Positions 7,947 to 18,306 of a stretch of 64,000 nucleotides of DNA are shown piece after piece. The translations under genes were made by a program, and so were the position numbers. Every line of letters starts with the position of its first letter. Position 1 is the stretch's first letter. The DNA lies in NCBI GenBank assembly GCA_035573715.1, contig DATLZZ010000004.1:1-64000 (forward strand), read 5' to 3'. Below the pieces are notes generated by a model that saw nothing but the letters and a program-made list of their open reading frames with translations, was not told where the DNA came from and searched no databases. Source of the DNA: JACPRL01 sp035573715 (GTDB taxonomy: Bacteria; Acidobacteriota; Terriglobia; Acidiferrales; 2-02-FULL-67-57).

Positions 7947-9259
7947 GTCGCCGAACGGCGACGCAGCACCAGATACGCCAGCGGGCCGGCGAGCAGCATC
8001 CAGGGCGAGTACTTCCACGCCACCGCATCGCTGTAGTAGATGCCGACTGCGCAGAGCAGCGTCGGCAGGGCGACCACGTAAACCAATCCCAGCGTGCCAC
8101 CGGGAATCCGGAAGCTCCGTCGCGCCTCCGGCAGGGTGCGCCGCAGCCGCCACGCCGAGTAGAGCGTCAGCAGCGAAGTCGCGATCCGCAGCCACAGGTA
8201 GATTGCCACGAGTTCCACGACGTTCGGCAGCAGCAACGCCAGCAGGCAGTAGCCAATCGTCGAAAACACGATGGCGCGCGCGGGGGTGCCGTAGCGCGGG
8301 TGCACTGCCGCCAGCCAGCGCGGGAGATACCCATCCTGCGCCAGCGCAAACGGCATCCGCGTGGTCGAAAGAATGGTGCTGTTGGAAAGCGCAGCCACGG
8401 CGATGATGGACGCCGCCAGCATCGCAACGCCCAGCGCTGGCCCGCCCACCGCGGCCGCCGCGGTCACGATGTAGCCTGTCTTCCACTCCGACCAGTTGCC
8501 CAGCGCCGCCAGCGCCAGCACCATCGGCAGCGTGTAGGTGAGCACGGCGAGTGGCGTCGTCCAGGCCAGCGCCCGAACGTAGTTGCGCTCGGGCTCGCGG
8601 ACTTCCTCGGCAACACTGGTCAACTGTTCGTAGCCGGCGTAGTTCCACATGATGAGCGCCAGGCCCGCGCCGAACACGCTCACCCACGGCCGGTCAGGCG
8701 GAACAACCGGCGCCAGCGGGTTGTGCTGCCACTGGAAGAGCGCCGCCACGCACAACCACGCTACCGGAATCAGCACGCCCACCTGCAACGCCACCGCCAG
8801 CCAGCCGGCGATGCGGATGCCGCGCACGTTGGCGTAGGCGAGCAGGCACAGAAAGGATGCCGCCACCAGCCAGCGCTCGAAGCCGCTCAGCGAGGGAAGG
8901 TAACCTTTGAGGTAATCGACGAACAGCACGCCGTAAGAGCTGTTGAGCAGGAACGTCCCGGTCCAGTTCCACCAGCCCGCCTGGAATCCCCAGAAGTCGC
9001 CGAAGGCGGCGCGTACCCAGCGATAGAAGCCGCCTTCGACCGGCATCAGGCTGTTCATCTCCGCCGCTGCCAGCGACATCGGGATACTCCACAGGAATGG
9101 AACGATGACCATGAACAGCAGCGCCGCACCCGGTCCACAGCGCGAAAACGCTTCTTCGTAGCCGAAGGGGCCGGCGGTGGTGTAGGCGTAGAAAAGAAAA
9201 ACCAGTGGGAGTAGACCGACCTTCTGGAGATGCGCGCTCGGCTCGGCCGGCCGGCTCAT
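7931..9259 (-). CDS. APC-superfamily amino-acid permease, possibly for S-methylmethionine
   Basis: 442 residues with about 12 hydrophobic spans, beginning with LPLVFLFYAYTTAGPFGYEEA, the unwound first helix typical of APC transporters, and SLAAAEMNSLMPVEGGFYRW in the third. It starts 10 bases downstream of two homocysteine S-methyltransferase genes on the same strand. The pairing of an APC permease with a homocysteine S-methyltransferase is that of mmuP-mmuM, so uptake of S-methylmethionine is a reasonable inference, but substrate prediction within APC from sequence alone is weak. The 3' end overlaps the convergent patatin gene. Confidence 0.85.
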   Translation of the reverse strand: MSRPAEPSAHLQKVGLLPLVFLFYAYTTAGPFGYEEAFSRCGPGAALLFMVIVPFLWSIPMSLAAAEMNSLMPVEGGFYRWVRAAFGDFWGFQAGWWNWTGTFLLNSSYGVLFVDYLKGYLPSLSGFERWLVAASFLCLLAYANVRGIRIAGWLAVALQVGVLIPVAWLCVAALFQWQHNPLAPVVPPDRPWVSVFGAGLALIMWNYAGYEQLTSVAEEVREPERNYVRALAWTTPLAVLTYTLPMVLALAALGNWSEWKTGYIVTAAAAVGGPALGVAMLAASIIAVAALSNSTILSTTRMPFALAQDGYLPRWLAAVHPRYGTPARAIVFSTIGYCLLALLLPNVVELVAIYLWLRIATSLLTLYSAWRLRRTLPEARRSFRIPGGTLGLVYVVALPTLLCAVGIYYSDAVAWKYSPWMLLAGPLAYLVLRRRSATQLKA

Positions 9260-9269
9260 GTAGTGTGGC

Positions 9270-10178
9270 TCAGGATATCGCTTTCAGTGCCGCGATGTGA
9301 TCCGGGGTTGTCCCGCAGCAGCCGCCCAGGATGCGCGCGCCGCTGTGCTTCCATTGCGCGGCCACCTGCTGGTAGCGCGCCGGCGGATACTCGTCGGTGA
9401 AATACCACTCCGGCGGATCGAAGCGCCCGATGTGCGGGTAGGCACCGAAGGGAACTTTGGCGGAGCTGGACAGGGCGCGAATGCCGGCGCTGATGTCGTC
9501 GGGCGGAGCGCAATTCACCAGAATGGCGTCCATCCCCAGCGGCTCCAGCGTCGCCGAAGCCTGCGCCAGCGTTTCACCGGTGAAGAGCAGCCCCTGCTGA
9601 TCGCAGACAAAACTCACCCAGCAGGGCAGGTCAAGGCTCTTGGCGACTTCGAGCGCCGCCCGAGCCTCGCCGATGCTGTTGACCGTCTCCAGCAGCACTA
9701 GGTCGGCGCCGGCGTCTTTCATCACTTGAAAGATTTCTTTGTACTCCCGCTTGGCCTGCTCGGCCGAAGGCGCGAGATCGGGCCGGAAGCACCACTCGAG
9801 TGTCGTCACCGCCGCCGCCACCGCGACGCGGCCATCAGCGCCGGCGCGCTGGCGAGCTTCGCGCGCCAGCCGCACCGAGGCTTCGAGCAGCTTGTCGGCG
9901 CGGCTGTCGAGGTCGCGCACGCCGATGTGACGCCGGTGCAGGTCGTCGCGGAAGTGGTTGTAGAGCGCGCGGCGGCAGAGCTGGAAACTGTTGGTGCTGA
10001 TTACGTCCGCACCCACGCGAATGTAATCCTCGTGGATCGAACGGACAACATCAGGCCGATTGGCAAGCTGATGGTCGGCCCAGGTCACCTGCCGGCGAAG
10101 AATCTCGGTTCCAATCGCGCCATCGAGAATCACCGTCTGGCCGAGCTGCAGCTTTTCGCGAATGGGTTGATAGCTCAC
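9270..10178 (-). CDS. Homocysteine S-methyltransferase family protein (copy 1)
   Basis: 302 residues from a GTG at 10178. N-terminal VILDGAIGTEILRR, central ILVNCAPP (first zinc cysteine) and C-terminal GGCCGTTPDHIAALK (other two zinc cysteines) are the family signatures for transfer of a methyl group to homocysteine to give methionine. The GTG start overlaps the stop of copy 2 in the sequence GTGA, so the two should be translationally coupled. The two proteins are paralogues, similar throughout but clearly diverged. It could use S-methylmethionine as donor (MmuM-like), given the permease downstream; another methyl donor is possible. Confidence 0.85.
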   Translation of the reverse strand: MSYQPIREKLQLGQTVILDGAIGTEILRRQVTWADHQLANRPDVVRSIHEDYIRVGADVISTNSFQLCRRALYNHFRDDLHRRHIGVRDLDSRADKLLEASVRLAREARQRAGADGRVAVAAAVTTLEWCFRPDLAPSAEQAKREYKEIFQVMKDAGADLVLLETVNSIGEARAALEVAKSLDLPCWVSFVCDQQGLLFTGETLAQASATLEPLGMDAILVNCAPPDDISAGIRALSSSAKVPFGAYPHIGRFDPPEWYFTDEYPPARYQQVAAQWKHSGARILGGCCGTTPDHIAALKAIS

Positions 10179-11125
10179 CGCGCGCCCCCGTTCCGTCCCA
10201 GCCACGCGCGCAGCGCCGCGATGTGCGCCGGGCCCGTGCCGCAGCAGCCGCCGATAATCGTCGCGCCCGACTCGCGCCAGCGCTGCGCTTCGGCAACGTA
10301 GCGCTCCGGCGGCCACTCTTCGGTGTCAATGAACTGCGGGAAGAACTCGAACTTCCAGCTCGGCGGTGAGAAGCGCCCGATGTGCGCGAAGCCGCCGAAA
10401 GGCAGCGAGGTCGCCGACCTCAACTTGCCGAGCGCTTTCGTGATGTCGCCCGGCGGTGCGCAGTTGACCAGCACAGCTTTGGCGCCAGCCTTTTCCATCT
10501 CTTTGACGGCGTCGGCCAGTGGCTCGCGGCTCAGCAGCTCACCCTCCGGCCCCAGCACGAAACTCGCCCAAAACGGCAAGCCTGCGGCAGTGCACGCCGC
10601 CGCTGCGGCCTTGGCTTCGGCAATGTTGTTCATGCTTTCGAGCAGAATCAAGTCGACCTTCTCCCCGGCGAACAGTCGCGCCTGCTCTTCATGCTCGCGG
10701 CGCGCCTGCTCCGGCGCGGGCGAAAGGTCGGGCCGGTAGCAGTGCTCGAGCGGCGAGAGCACGCCGGCGATGGCCACGTCCTTCTCACGGCCCGCTTTGG
10801 CCCGCGCTGCGCGCGCCACCTGGACGCTGGTGCGAATCAACTTCGGCGTCAGCTCCGCCAGTCCTGGCGCGCCGATGTGAGCCATGTGCTCGTGGTCGCG
10901 GAAGACGTTCAGGAAAATGCGCGGGTTGAGCTGGAAGGTGTTGGTGCGGATGACGTCGGCGCCCGCGGCTAGATACTCCTCGTGCAGTTGCTGGACCTTG
11001 TCGGCATCGGTCAGCAGGCCGTGCTTGCGCCAGCGCACCCCGCGCCGCACCAGCTCCGCGCCCATCGCGCCATCCAGCAGGACAGCCTGGCGCTTTTCCA
11101 GTCGGGTATGGAGTTGCTCGTACAT
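10175..11125 (-). CDS. Homocysteine S-methyltransferase family protein (copy 2)
   Basis: 316 residues. Same signatures as its neighbour: VLLDGAMGAELVRRGVRW near the start, VLVNCAPPGDI in the middle and GGCCGTGPAHIAALRA near the end, giving the three zinc-binding cysteines. ATG start. It lies directly downstream of thiG (46 bases) and overlaps copy 1 by four bases. The tandem arrangement suggests either different methyl donors or a hetero-oligomer; which is not visible in the sequence. Confidence 0.85.
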   Translation of the reverse strand: MYEQLHTRLEKRQAVLLDGAMGAELVRRGVRWRKHGLLTDADKVQQLHEEYLAAGADVIRTNTFQLNPRIFLNVFRDHEHMAHIGAPGLAELTPKLIRTSVQVARAARAKAGREKDVAIAGVLSPLEHCYRPDLSPAPEQARREHEEQARLFAGEKVDLILLESMNNIAEAKAAAAACTAAGLPFWASFVLGPEGELLSREPLADAVKEMEKAGAKAVLVNCAPPGDITKALGKLRSATSLPFGGFAHIGRFSPPSWKFEFFPQFIDTEEWPPERYVAEAQRWRESGATIIGGCCGTGPAHIAALRAWLGRNGGAR

Positions 11126-11171
11126 GGGGATGAGCGGCGGATTCTACCAGACAGGCGCGAGTCGCGCCAGC

Positions 11172-11972
11172 TTAGCGCACGACGCCGTCGAGGGGACTGG
11201 AAGCCGAGGCGTAGAGTTTCTTCTGAATGCGGCCGGCGAGGTAGGCTTTACGGCCGGCTTCGACCGCTGCCTTCATCGCTTCCGCCATCAACACGGCGTC
11301 TTTGGCTTCGGCGATGGCGGTGTTCATCAGCACGCCGTCGGCGCCCAGCTCCATGGCAATCGCCGCGTCCGATGCCGTGCCCACGCCCGCGTCCACGATG
11401 AGCGGCACTTCGGTAATCATCTCGCGCAGGATGCGCATCGAAGCCTGGTTCTGAATTCCCATCCCCGAGCCGATGGGCGCGCCGAGCGGCATCACGGCGG
11501 CGGCGCCGGCGTCAATCAGTTTTTTTGCCACCACCAGGTCGTCGTTGGTGTAGGGCAGGACGACAAACCCTTCCTTGACCAGCACCCGCGTGGCTTCGAT
11601 CAACTGCTCGGTGTCGGGGAACAGCGTGGCCTGGTCGCCGATGACTTCGAGCTTGACCCAGTTCGAGAGCCCCACTTCCCTGCCCAGGCGCGCGGTGCGG
11701 ATGGCTTCGTCGGCGGTGTAGCAACCGGCGGTGTTGGGCAGGATGAAGAACTTCTGGCGGTCAATGTAGTCAAGCAGCGACTCCTTGGTCTTGTCGGTCA
11801 GGTTGACGCGCCGCACCGCCACCGTAACCATCTCGGCCCCTGAGGCCTCGTGCGCCCGCACCATTTCTTGGAACGAGCGGTACTTGCCGGTGCCGACAAT
11901 CAGCCGCGAGCGGAATGCCCGCCCGGCAATGACAAGTTGCTCAGCGGCGACAGCGGCTTGGGTGGTAGCCAT
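11172..11972 (-). CDS. thiG: Thiazole synthase
   Basis: 266 residues. Forms the thiazole phosphate ring of thiamine from deoxyxylulose phosphate, dehydroglycine and the ThiS thiocarboxylate. The TIM-barrel signatures are present: LIVGTGKYRSF with VRRVNL, KLEVIGDQATLFPDTEQLIEA, PLGAPIGSGMGIQN and VDAGVGTASDAAIAMELGADGVL. The second methionine was taken as start because AGGAGA sits nine bases upstream of it. No thiS, thiF, thiH/thiO or thiE is in the window, so this gene stands apart from the pathway. It lies between fadD and the methyltransferase pair on the same strand. Confidence 0.95.
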   Translation of the reverse strand: MATTQAAVAAEQLVIAGRAFRSRLIVGTGKYRSFQEMVRAHEASGAEMVTVAVRRVNLTDKTKESLLDYIDRQKFFILPNTAGCYTADEAIRTARLGREVGLSNWVKLEVIGDQATLFPDTEQLIEATRVLVKEGFVVLPYTNDDLVVAKKLIDAGAAAVMPLGAPIGSGMGIQNQASMRILREMITEVPLIVDAGVGTASDAAIAMELGADGVLMNTAIAEAKDAVLMAEAMKAAVEAGRKAYLAGRIQKKLYASASSPLDGVVR

Positions 11973-12013
11973 GAAGTGCATTCTCCTTCTCCATTCTACA
12001 ACAGGAGTGGTGT

Positions 12014-13828
12014 CTAGGCGGGCTGCGGGGATTCTTCGGCGTAGAGCTTTGCCAGCAGCTCCCGGTGCTGCTTTTCAATCATGCGGCGGCGGACTTTCTG
12101 GGTATAGGTCAACTGCCCGCCATCGAAGCTGAACTCGTGGTCGAGCAGGGCGTAGCGCTTGATGCGCTCGTACTGCGCCAGGTGCCCGTTCACCTTTTCT
12201 ACCTCGGCGTCATAGAGGGCGCGCACGGCCGGTTGGGCCACGAGCTTGGCGCGCGAGCCGGCGTTGATACCCTTCTCGCGGGCGAACTCTTCGAGATGCG
12301 GAAAGTTCGGCACCAGCAGCGCCACCACGAACCGCTGCCGGTCGCCCAGCACCACGGCGCTGGAGATGTAGTAGCTCTGCTTGAGCTGGTTTTCGATGGG
12401 TTGGGGCGCGATGAACTTCCCGCCGGCGGTCTTGATCAGGTCTTTCTTGCGGTCGGTGATGGAGAGGAAGCCGTCGGCATCGAGAAAGCCTACGTCGCCG
12501 GTGTGAAACCAGCCGTCGCGCAGAGCTTCGCGCGTCTCCTCCTCCATCCGGTAGTAGCCTTTCATCACGTTGGGCCCGCGAACGAGCACCTCGCCGTCTT
12601 CGGCAATCTTCACTTCGACACCGCGGATGGGCCGCCCCACCGTTCCCAGCTTGGCCGCGCCGGGCGTATTGACCGAAACCACCGGCGAGGTCTCGGTCAA
12701 GCCGTAGCCCTCGAAGATGCTGAAGCCCACGGCGTGCAGGAATTCGTTGATGCCGCGCGCCAGGGGCGCGCTGCCGGAGATGAAGTGCCGGAAGCGCCCG
12801 CCGATTTCGGCGCGCACCTTGCGGTAGACGAGCTTCTCGGCGAGCCAGTACCGCAGGCGCAGCCCGGAGGGAAGCGGTTGTGCCGCCAGCCGGTAGGGCG
12901 TGGCCTCGCGGCCCACTGCCACCGCCCAGTCGAAGATCTTCGCTCGCGGGCCTGAAAGCTCGCTGCGCCGCTTCTGGATGCCGGCGTAGAGCTTTTCAAA
13001 AAAGCGCGGCACCCCCGCCATCACCGTAGGCTGCATCTCGCGCATGTTCTCGACGACCTTGTCGAAGTTCTCGGCGTAGACGATGCTGGCGCTGTTGTAG
13101 AAGTAGCAGTAGCTGTTGGTGCGCTCGAAGATGTGGCAGAGCGGCAGCAGGCACAGCGCCCGGTCAATGGATTGGTAGGCCAGCTTCTCCAGCGCGCTGA
13201 CGACGTTGGAGGCGAAGTTGTGCTGCGTCAGCAGCACCCCCTTGGGCACGCCCGTGGTGCCGGAGGTGTAGATGAGCGTGGCGATGTCGTCCGGCTGGTG
13301 GGAGCGCGCCACACGCTCGTACTCGCGCAGGATATCGGGCGGGGCGTCGTCGCGCACCGCGCCGCCCCACGCCAGCACTTTCCAGGCCCGCGCCACGTCG
13401 CCGCCGGCGAGCGAGTCGAACGGAATTACGTGTTGGAGCGCCGGGAGTTTATGCCAGAGCTGCGAAATCTTCCCAAACTGCTCGATGCCGGAGACGAAGC
13501 AGACCTTGGCCTCTGAATGCTCGAGGATGTAGCCGGCGCGCTCGACCGACTCGGCGGGATAGATGGGCACGTTGACGGCACCCAGGCCGAGAATGGCCAG
13601 GTCGGCGATGTGCCACTCGGGGCGGTTCTCGCTGAACACCGCCACCCGGTCACCCTTCTGAATCCCGAGCTTCTTCAGGGAATCCGCCAGCGAGGAGACG
13701 CGCCGCAGAAACAAATCCGTCGAAATCGTCCGCCACTCGCCGCCGCGCTTGTAGTAGAGGAGGTCCGGGCGGCTGTAGCGCCGCAAGCTATCGAGCAGGA
13801 TTTGATTGAGTGTCGGGCGTTCGGCCAT
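12014..13828 (-). CDS. Long-chain acyl-CoA synthetase (AMP-binding)
   Basis: 604 residues. Activates fatty acids to acyl-CoA through an acyl adenylate. The AMP-binding P-loop LIYTSGTTGVPKGVLLTQHN is followed by FEGYGLTETSPVVSVN and the GWFHTGDVGFLDADGFLSITDRKKDLIKT motif that carries the hinge. Length and the SFSFDGGQLTYTQKVRR-like tail (seen as EFSFDGGQLTYTQKVRRR) fit the FadD15 type of bacterial synthetases. No membrane segments. It begins divergently from hutU, 96 bases away. Confidence 0.92.
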   Translation of the reverse strand: MAERPTLNQILLDSLRRYSRPDLLYYKRGGEWRTISTDLFLRRVSSLADSLKKLGIQKGDRVAVFSENRPEWHIADLAILGLGAVNVPIYPAESVERAGYILEHSEAKVCFVSGIEQFGKISQLWHKLPALQHVIPFDSLAGGDVARAWKVLAWGGAVRDDAPPDILREYERVARSHQPDDIATLIYTSGTTGVPKGVLLTQHNFASNVVSALEKLAYQSIDRALCLLPLCHIFERTNSYCYFYNSASIVYAENFDKVVENMREMQPTVMAGVPRFFEKLYAGIQKRRSELSGPRAKIFDWAVAVGREATPYRLAAQPLPSGLRLRYWLAEKLVYRKVRAEIGGRFRHFISGSAPLARGINEFLHAVGFSIFEGYGLTETSPVVSVNTPGAAKLGTVGRPIRGVEVKIAEDGEVLVRGPNVMKGYYRMEEETREALRDGWFHTGDVGFLDADGFLSITDRKKDLIKTAGGKFIAPQPIENQLKQSYYISSAVVLGDRQRFVVALLVPNFPHLEEFAREKGINAGSRAKLVAQPAVRALYDAEVEKVNGHLAQYERIKRYALLDHEFSFDGGQLTYTQKVRRRMIEKQHRELLAKLYAEESPQPA

Positions 13829-13854
13829 GCGAGAGCGAATCTAACGCAGGCAGC

Positions 13855-13876
13855 GGCGGGGCGACAAGCCCCCGCC
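13855..13876. repeat. REP-like palindrome between fadD and hutU
   Basis: GGCGGGG, six-base loop CGACAA, then GCCCCCGCC. The arms pair with one extra C. Similar short palindromes occur elsewhere in this window and are described at 40900, 41493 and 37009. Confidence 0.5.
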
Positions 13877-13924
13877 CTACCCATGCGCTGCCTCCCTGAG
13901 CTAGGATAATGAGTGAGGTTCCCT

Positions 13925-15604
<1,680 letters not shown>

Positions 15605-15605
15605 G

Positions 15606-15645
15606 ACTCTGTGTCTCTGTGACTCTGTGTTTCTGTGACTCTGTA
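15606..15645. repeat. Low-complexity CTCTGTG repeat
   Basis: Four imperfect units of the form GACTCTGTG or GTTTCTGTG directly follow hutU. A related tract of opposite orientation follows polX at 56144. The unit is short and degenerate, with no spacer structure. Confidence 0.45.
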
Positions 15646-15675
15646 TCCAGTCTTGTTTTTGCGTGAGGTGCCATC

Positions 15676-16563
15676 ATGATTGTTGTGATTGGGGCGACGG
15701 GACATACAGGAAGTGTGATTGCGAAGAAGCTGCTGGCGGCGGGCGAGAAGGTCCGCGTCGTCGGGCGCAGCGCCGAGAAGTTGCAGCCTTTTGTTGCCCA
15801 GGGCGCTGAAGCGTTCGTCGGCGACGTTACGGATGCCGGGGCAATGGAACGCGCCTTCAGCGGCGCCGACGCCGTCTACGCCATGATTCCGCCCAGCATG
15901 GCGGAGAAAGATTTCTACGCTTACCAAGCGCGTGTAACTGAATCGCTGGCGGCGGCCATCGAGAAGGCGGGCGTGAAGCACGTCGTCGCGCTCAGCAGCG
16001 TGGGCGCCGATAAGTCCGAGAAGTGCGGCCCCGTCACCGGCCTGTATCGCTTCGAGCAACGCCTGAATAAGCTGAGCGGCGTCAACATCCTCCATCTGCG
16101 ACCGGGTTATTTCATGGAAAACCTGCTGCAATTCATTGGGCTCATCAAGGCGATGGGGATGATGGCGGGGACGCTGCGGGGCGACCTGCCCATCGGGATG
16201 GTGGCGACGCGCGACATCGGCGCGGTGGCCGCAGAACGACTGGCGAAGCGCGACTTCACCGGTCAACAGACGCGCGAGCTGCTGGGCGCGCGCGAGGTAA
16301 CGATGAGCGAAGCCGCAGCGGTCATCGGCCGTGCCATCGGCAAGTCGCTCTCCTATTCTAGGATGCCGGAGATGGTGGTGAAGCCGGCGATGGCCCGCAT
16401 GGGGATGTCCGACGATGTGGCGCGGCTGCTGCTGGAAATGATGGAGGCGATGAACTCGGGCTGGATGGCGCCGCGGGAGCCGCGCTCGCCCGCCAACACC
16501 ACCCCTACGACACTCGAAACCTGGGTGCAGGAAGAATTCCTGCCGCGCTTTCAGGCCAGCTAG
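15676..16563 (+). CDS. NmrA-like NAD(P)-binding Rossmann protein
   Basis: 295 residues. The N-terminal MIVVIGATGHTGSVIAKKL is a Rossmann dinucleotide motif, followed by VRVVGRSAEKLQPF, which suits NADP(H). YAMIPPSMAEKDFYAYQA and VVALSSVGADKSEKCG match atypical short-chain dehydrogenases of the NmrA group, which often lack the YxxxK catalytic pair; that pair is not obvious here either. It may be a redox sensor, an isoflavone-reductase-like enzyme, or unrelated to histidine use despite its place between hutU and hutI. Its stop codon overlaps the stop of the convergent FmdB-type gene. Confidence 0.85.
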   Translation: MIVVIGATGHTGSVIAKKLLAAGEKVRVVGRSAEKLQPFVAQGAEAFVGDVTDAGAMERAFSGADAVYAMIPPSMAEKDFYAYQARVTESLAAAIEKAGVKHVVALSSVGADKSEKCGPVTGLYRFEQRLNKLSGVNILHLRPGYFMENLLQFIGLIKAMGMMAGTLRGDLPIGMVATRDIGAVAAERLAKRDFTGQQTRELLGAREVTMSEAAAVIGRAIGKSLSYSRMPEMVVKPAMARMGMSDDVARLLLEMMEAMNSGWMAPREPRSPANTTPTTLETWVQEEFLPRFQAS

Positions 16564-16724
16564 CTCTTCTTGGACGTGACGGCGAAAAAGCTCGCCGGGA
16601 GCTGCTCCACGTTCCGGCCCTGGCAGGTAGGGCAGGTGAACTCGCCTTTCTCGTACTCGCCGAGGGTCAGCACCCGGCTGAACTCCTTCTTGCAGTCCTT
16701 GCAGAAGAATTCATAGAGCGGCAT
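16560..16724 (-). CDS. FmdB-family zinc-ribbon protein
   Basis: A 54-residue protein. It reads MPLYEFFCKDCKKEF followed by GEFTCPTCQGRNVEQLP, two CxxC pairs forming a putative regulatory zinc ribbon as in the FmdB/YHYH family. GGGGAGG lies about eight bases before the ATG. Its TAG stop overlaps the TAG of the convergent NmrA-like gene within CTAG. Function within the family is poorly known. Confidence 0.85.
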   Translation of the reverse strand: MPLYEFFCKDCKKEFSRVLTLGEYEKGEFTCPTCQGRNVEQLPASFFAVTSKKS

Positions 16725-16813
16725 CGCACTTCCTCCCCTCTCGAAGCTGCTCCTTTGCTATTCTAGCGCCGCCCGCGAGAAAGGCAAGAGCCGCTGAATC
16801 GCTGAACCGGCCC

Positions 16814-18100
16814 ATGCCACCAAGACCATTGTTGATCGCTCATTGTCGGCAGTTGGTTACACTGCGGGGAGGCCAAGAACCGCGGCGGGGGAGACAACTG
16901 CGCGAGCTGGGCGTGATTCACGACGGGGCGGTGCTTGTTCACGACGGCCGCATCGTCGCCGTCGGCACCACTCGTCAAGTTGAGCGGCAACCGCTGGCGC
17001 GCAAGGCGGAGAGGGTAGATGCAAAGAAGTACGTCGTTCTGCCCGGGTTCGTCGATTCTCACACGCACCTCATCTTCCCCAACAGCCGCGCCGAGGAGTA
17101 CGAGCAGCGCATTGCCGGCGCGACCTATGAGCAGATTGCCCGGCGCGGCGGCGGCATTGTCTCGACGGTCAAGAAGCTTCGTCGCGCCACACACGACTCC
17201 CTGCTCCGCGCCGCCCGCGGCTGGCTTCGTGAGTTTGCTGCGCACGGCACGACGACGATCGAAGCCAAGAGCGGGTACGGGCTGAGCCTCGAATCCGAAA
17301 TCAAGATTCTCGAAGTCATCAAACGCCTCAACCGCGAGCAGCCACTGGAGCTGGTGCCGACTTTTCTCGGCGCGCACGTCGTGGCACCCGAGTACAAGAA
17401 GAAACCGGAAGCGTACGTTGACCTGCTTGTCCGGCGAGCAATTCCGCTGGTGGCGTCGCGGGGGCTGGCGGAGTTCTGCGATGTCTTTGTAGATCGGGGA
17501 GCGTTCACGCCGGCGCAGGCGCGGCTGATTCTAACCGCGGGGCGGGTGTGCGGTCTGGAGCCGCGGCTGCACGCCGAGCAACTGGCGCGCACCGGCGGGG
17601 CGCGCCTGGCGGTTGAACTGCATGCCGCCAGCGTGGACCACCTCGAGCGGGTCAACGCCGCCGACATCCGTCGCCTGGCGGCTTCCTACACCGTCTGCAC
17701 GCTGCTGCCGGGCGCGGTGTTCCATCTCGGCAAGCGCACCTACGCGCCGGCTCGGGCGCTGATTGACGCTGGGGCGATTGTGGCGCTGGCGACCGACTTC
17801 AACCCCGGCACCTCGCCGACGATTTCGATGCCGATGATTCTGTCGCTGGCCTGCAACGAGATGCGGATGACGCCCGCTGAAGCCATCACGGCCGCCACCG
17901 TCAACGGGGCGCACGCGCTGCGGCGCGCCGACCGCCTGGGCTCGCTCGAAGCTGGCAGGCAAGCCGACCTCTGCGGGTTTGCGCTTTCGGATTACCGCGA
18001 AATTCCGTATTATTTCGGAGTCAACCTCTGTCGCTGGACGCTGAAAAAAGGACAGGTGATCCATGACGCCACCGGGCAATTCCCCGCCGCCGACCGGTGA
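16814..18100 (+). CDS. hutI: Imidazolonepropionase
   Basis: 428 residues. Hydrolyses imidazolone propionate to N-formimino-glutamate, step three of histidine degradation. It is an amidohydrolase: the HxH metal motif is in LPGFVDSHTHLIF, followed by the AEEYEQRIAGATYEQIARRGGGI signature that distinguishes HutI, EAKSGYGLSLE, and LATDFNPGTSP near the C-terminus with the metal aspartate. The ATG has only a weak ribosome site. It overlaps the next small gene by 38 bases and is followed by ftcD. Confidence 0.96.
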   Translation: MPPRPLLIAHCRQLVTLRGGQEPRRGRQLRELGVIHDGAVLVHDGRIVAVGTTRQVERQPLARKAERVDAKKYVVLPGFVDSHTHLIFPNSRAEEYEQRIAGATYEQIARRGGGIVSTVKKLRRATHDSLLRAARGWLREFAAHGTTTIEAKSGYGLSLESEIKILEVIKRLNREQPLELVPTFLGAHVVAPEYKKKPEAYVDLLVRRAIPLVASRGLAEFCDVFVDRGAFTPAQARLILTAGRVCGLEPRLHAEQLARTGGARLAVELHAASVDHLERVNAADIRRLAASYTVCTLLPGAVFHLGKRTYAPARALIDAGAIVALATDFNPGTSPTISMPMILSLACNEMRMTPAEAITAATVNGAHALRRADRLGSLEAGRQADLCGFALSDYREIPYYFGVNLCRWTLKKGQVIHDATGQFPAADR

Positions 18101-18305
18101 CGCGCGCCCGCTCGACTTCCGTCGCTGGTTGGAGTCGCGGGGGATGAATCCCAACCGCAAGCGGCCACCCGGCCGCACCATGGCACTGCTGATGGACTAC
18201 CGGGCGTATCTTGTCCGCAAAGTAGGCAAGGAGAACGCCGGACAGTGGTTCAGCAAATACGCCGGGCCGATTGAGGCCGACGAGCCGGCGGAGAAGGCGG
18301 GCTGA
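18063..18305 (+). CDS. Small conserved-looking protein inside the hut cluster
   Basis: 80 residues, no recognised domain. It overlaps the end of hutI in another frame and stops one base before the ATG of ftcD, an arrangement expected of a genuine, translationally coupled gene. GGACAGGTGATCC precedes its ATG. The sequence is basic and Trp/Tyr rich in the middle (DFRRWLESRGMNPNRK and MDYRAYLVRKVGKE). No signal peptide or membrane span. A link to histidine use is suggested only by position. Confidence 0.6.
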   Translation: MTPPGNSPPPTGDARPLDFRRWLESRGMNPNRKRPPGRTMALLMDYRAYLVRKVGKENAGQWFSKYAGPIEADEPAEKAG

Positions 18306-18306
18306 G

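Noticed and set aside
10175..10178. Possible frameshift between the two methyltransferase genes
   Set aside because: Both proteins are complete with their own N- and C-terminal motifs; the GTGA overlap is ordinary coupling.
15606..15645. Possible CRISPR array
   Set aside because: The repeat units are under 10 bases, degenerate and have no spacers; no cas gene is in the window.
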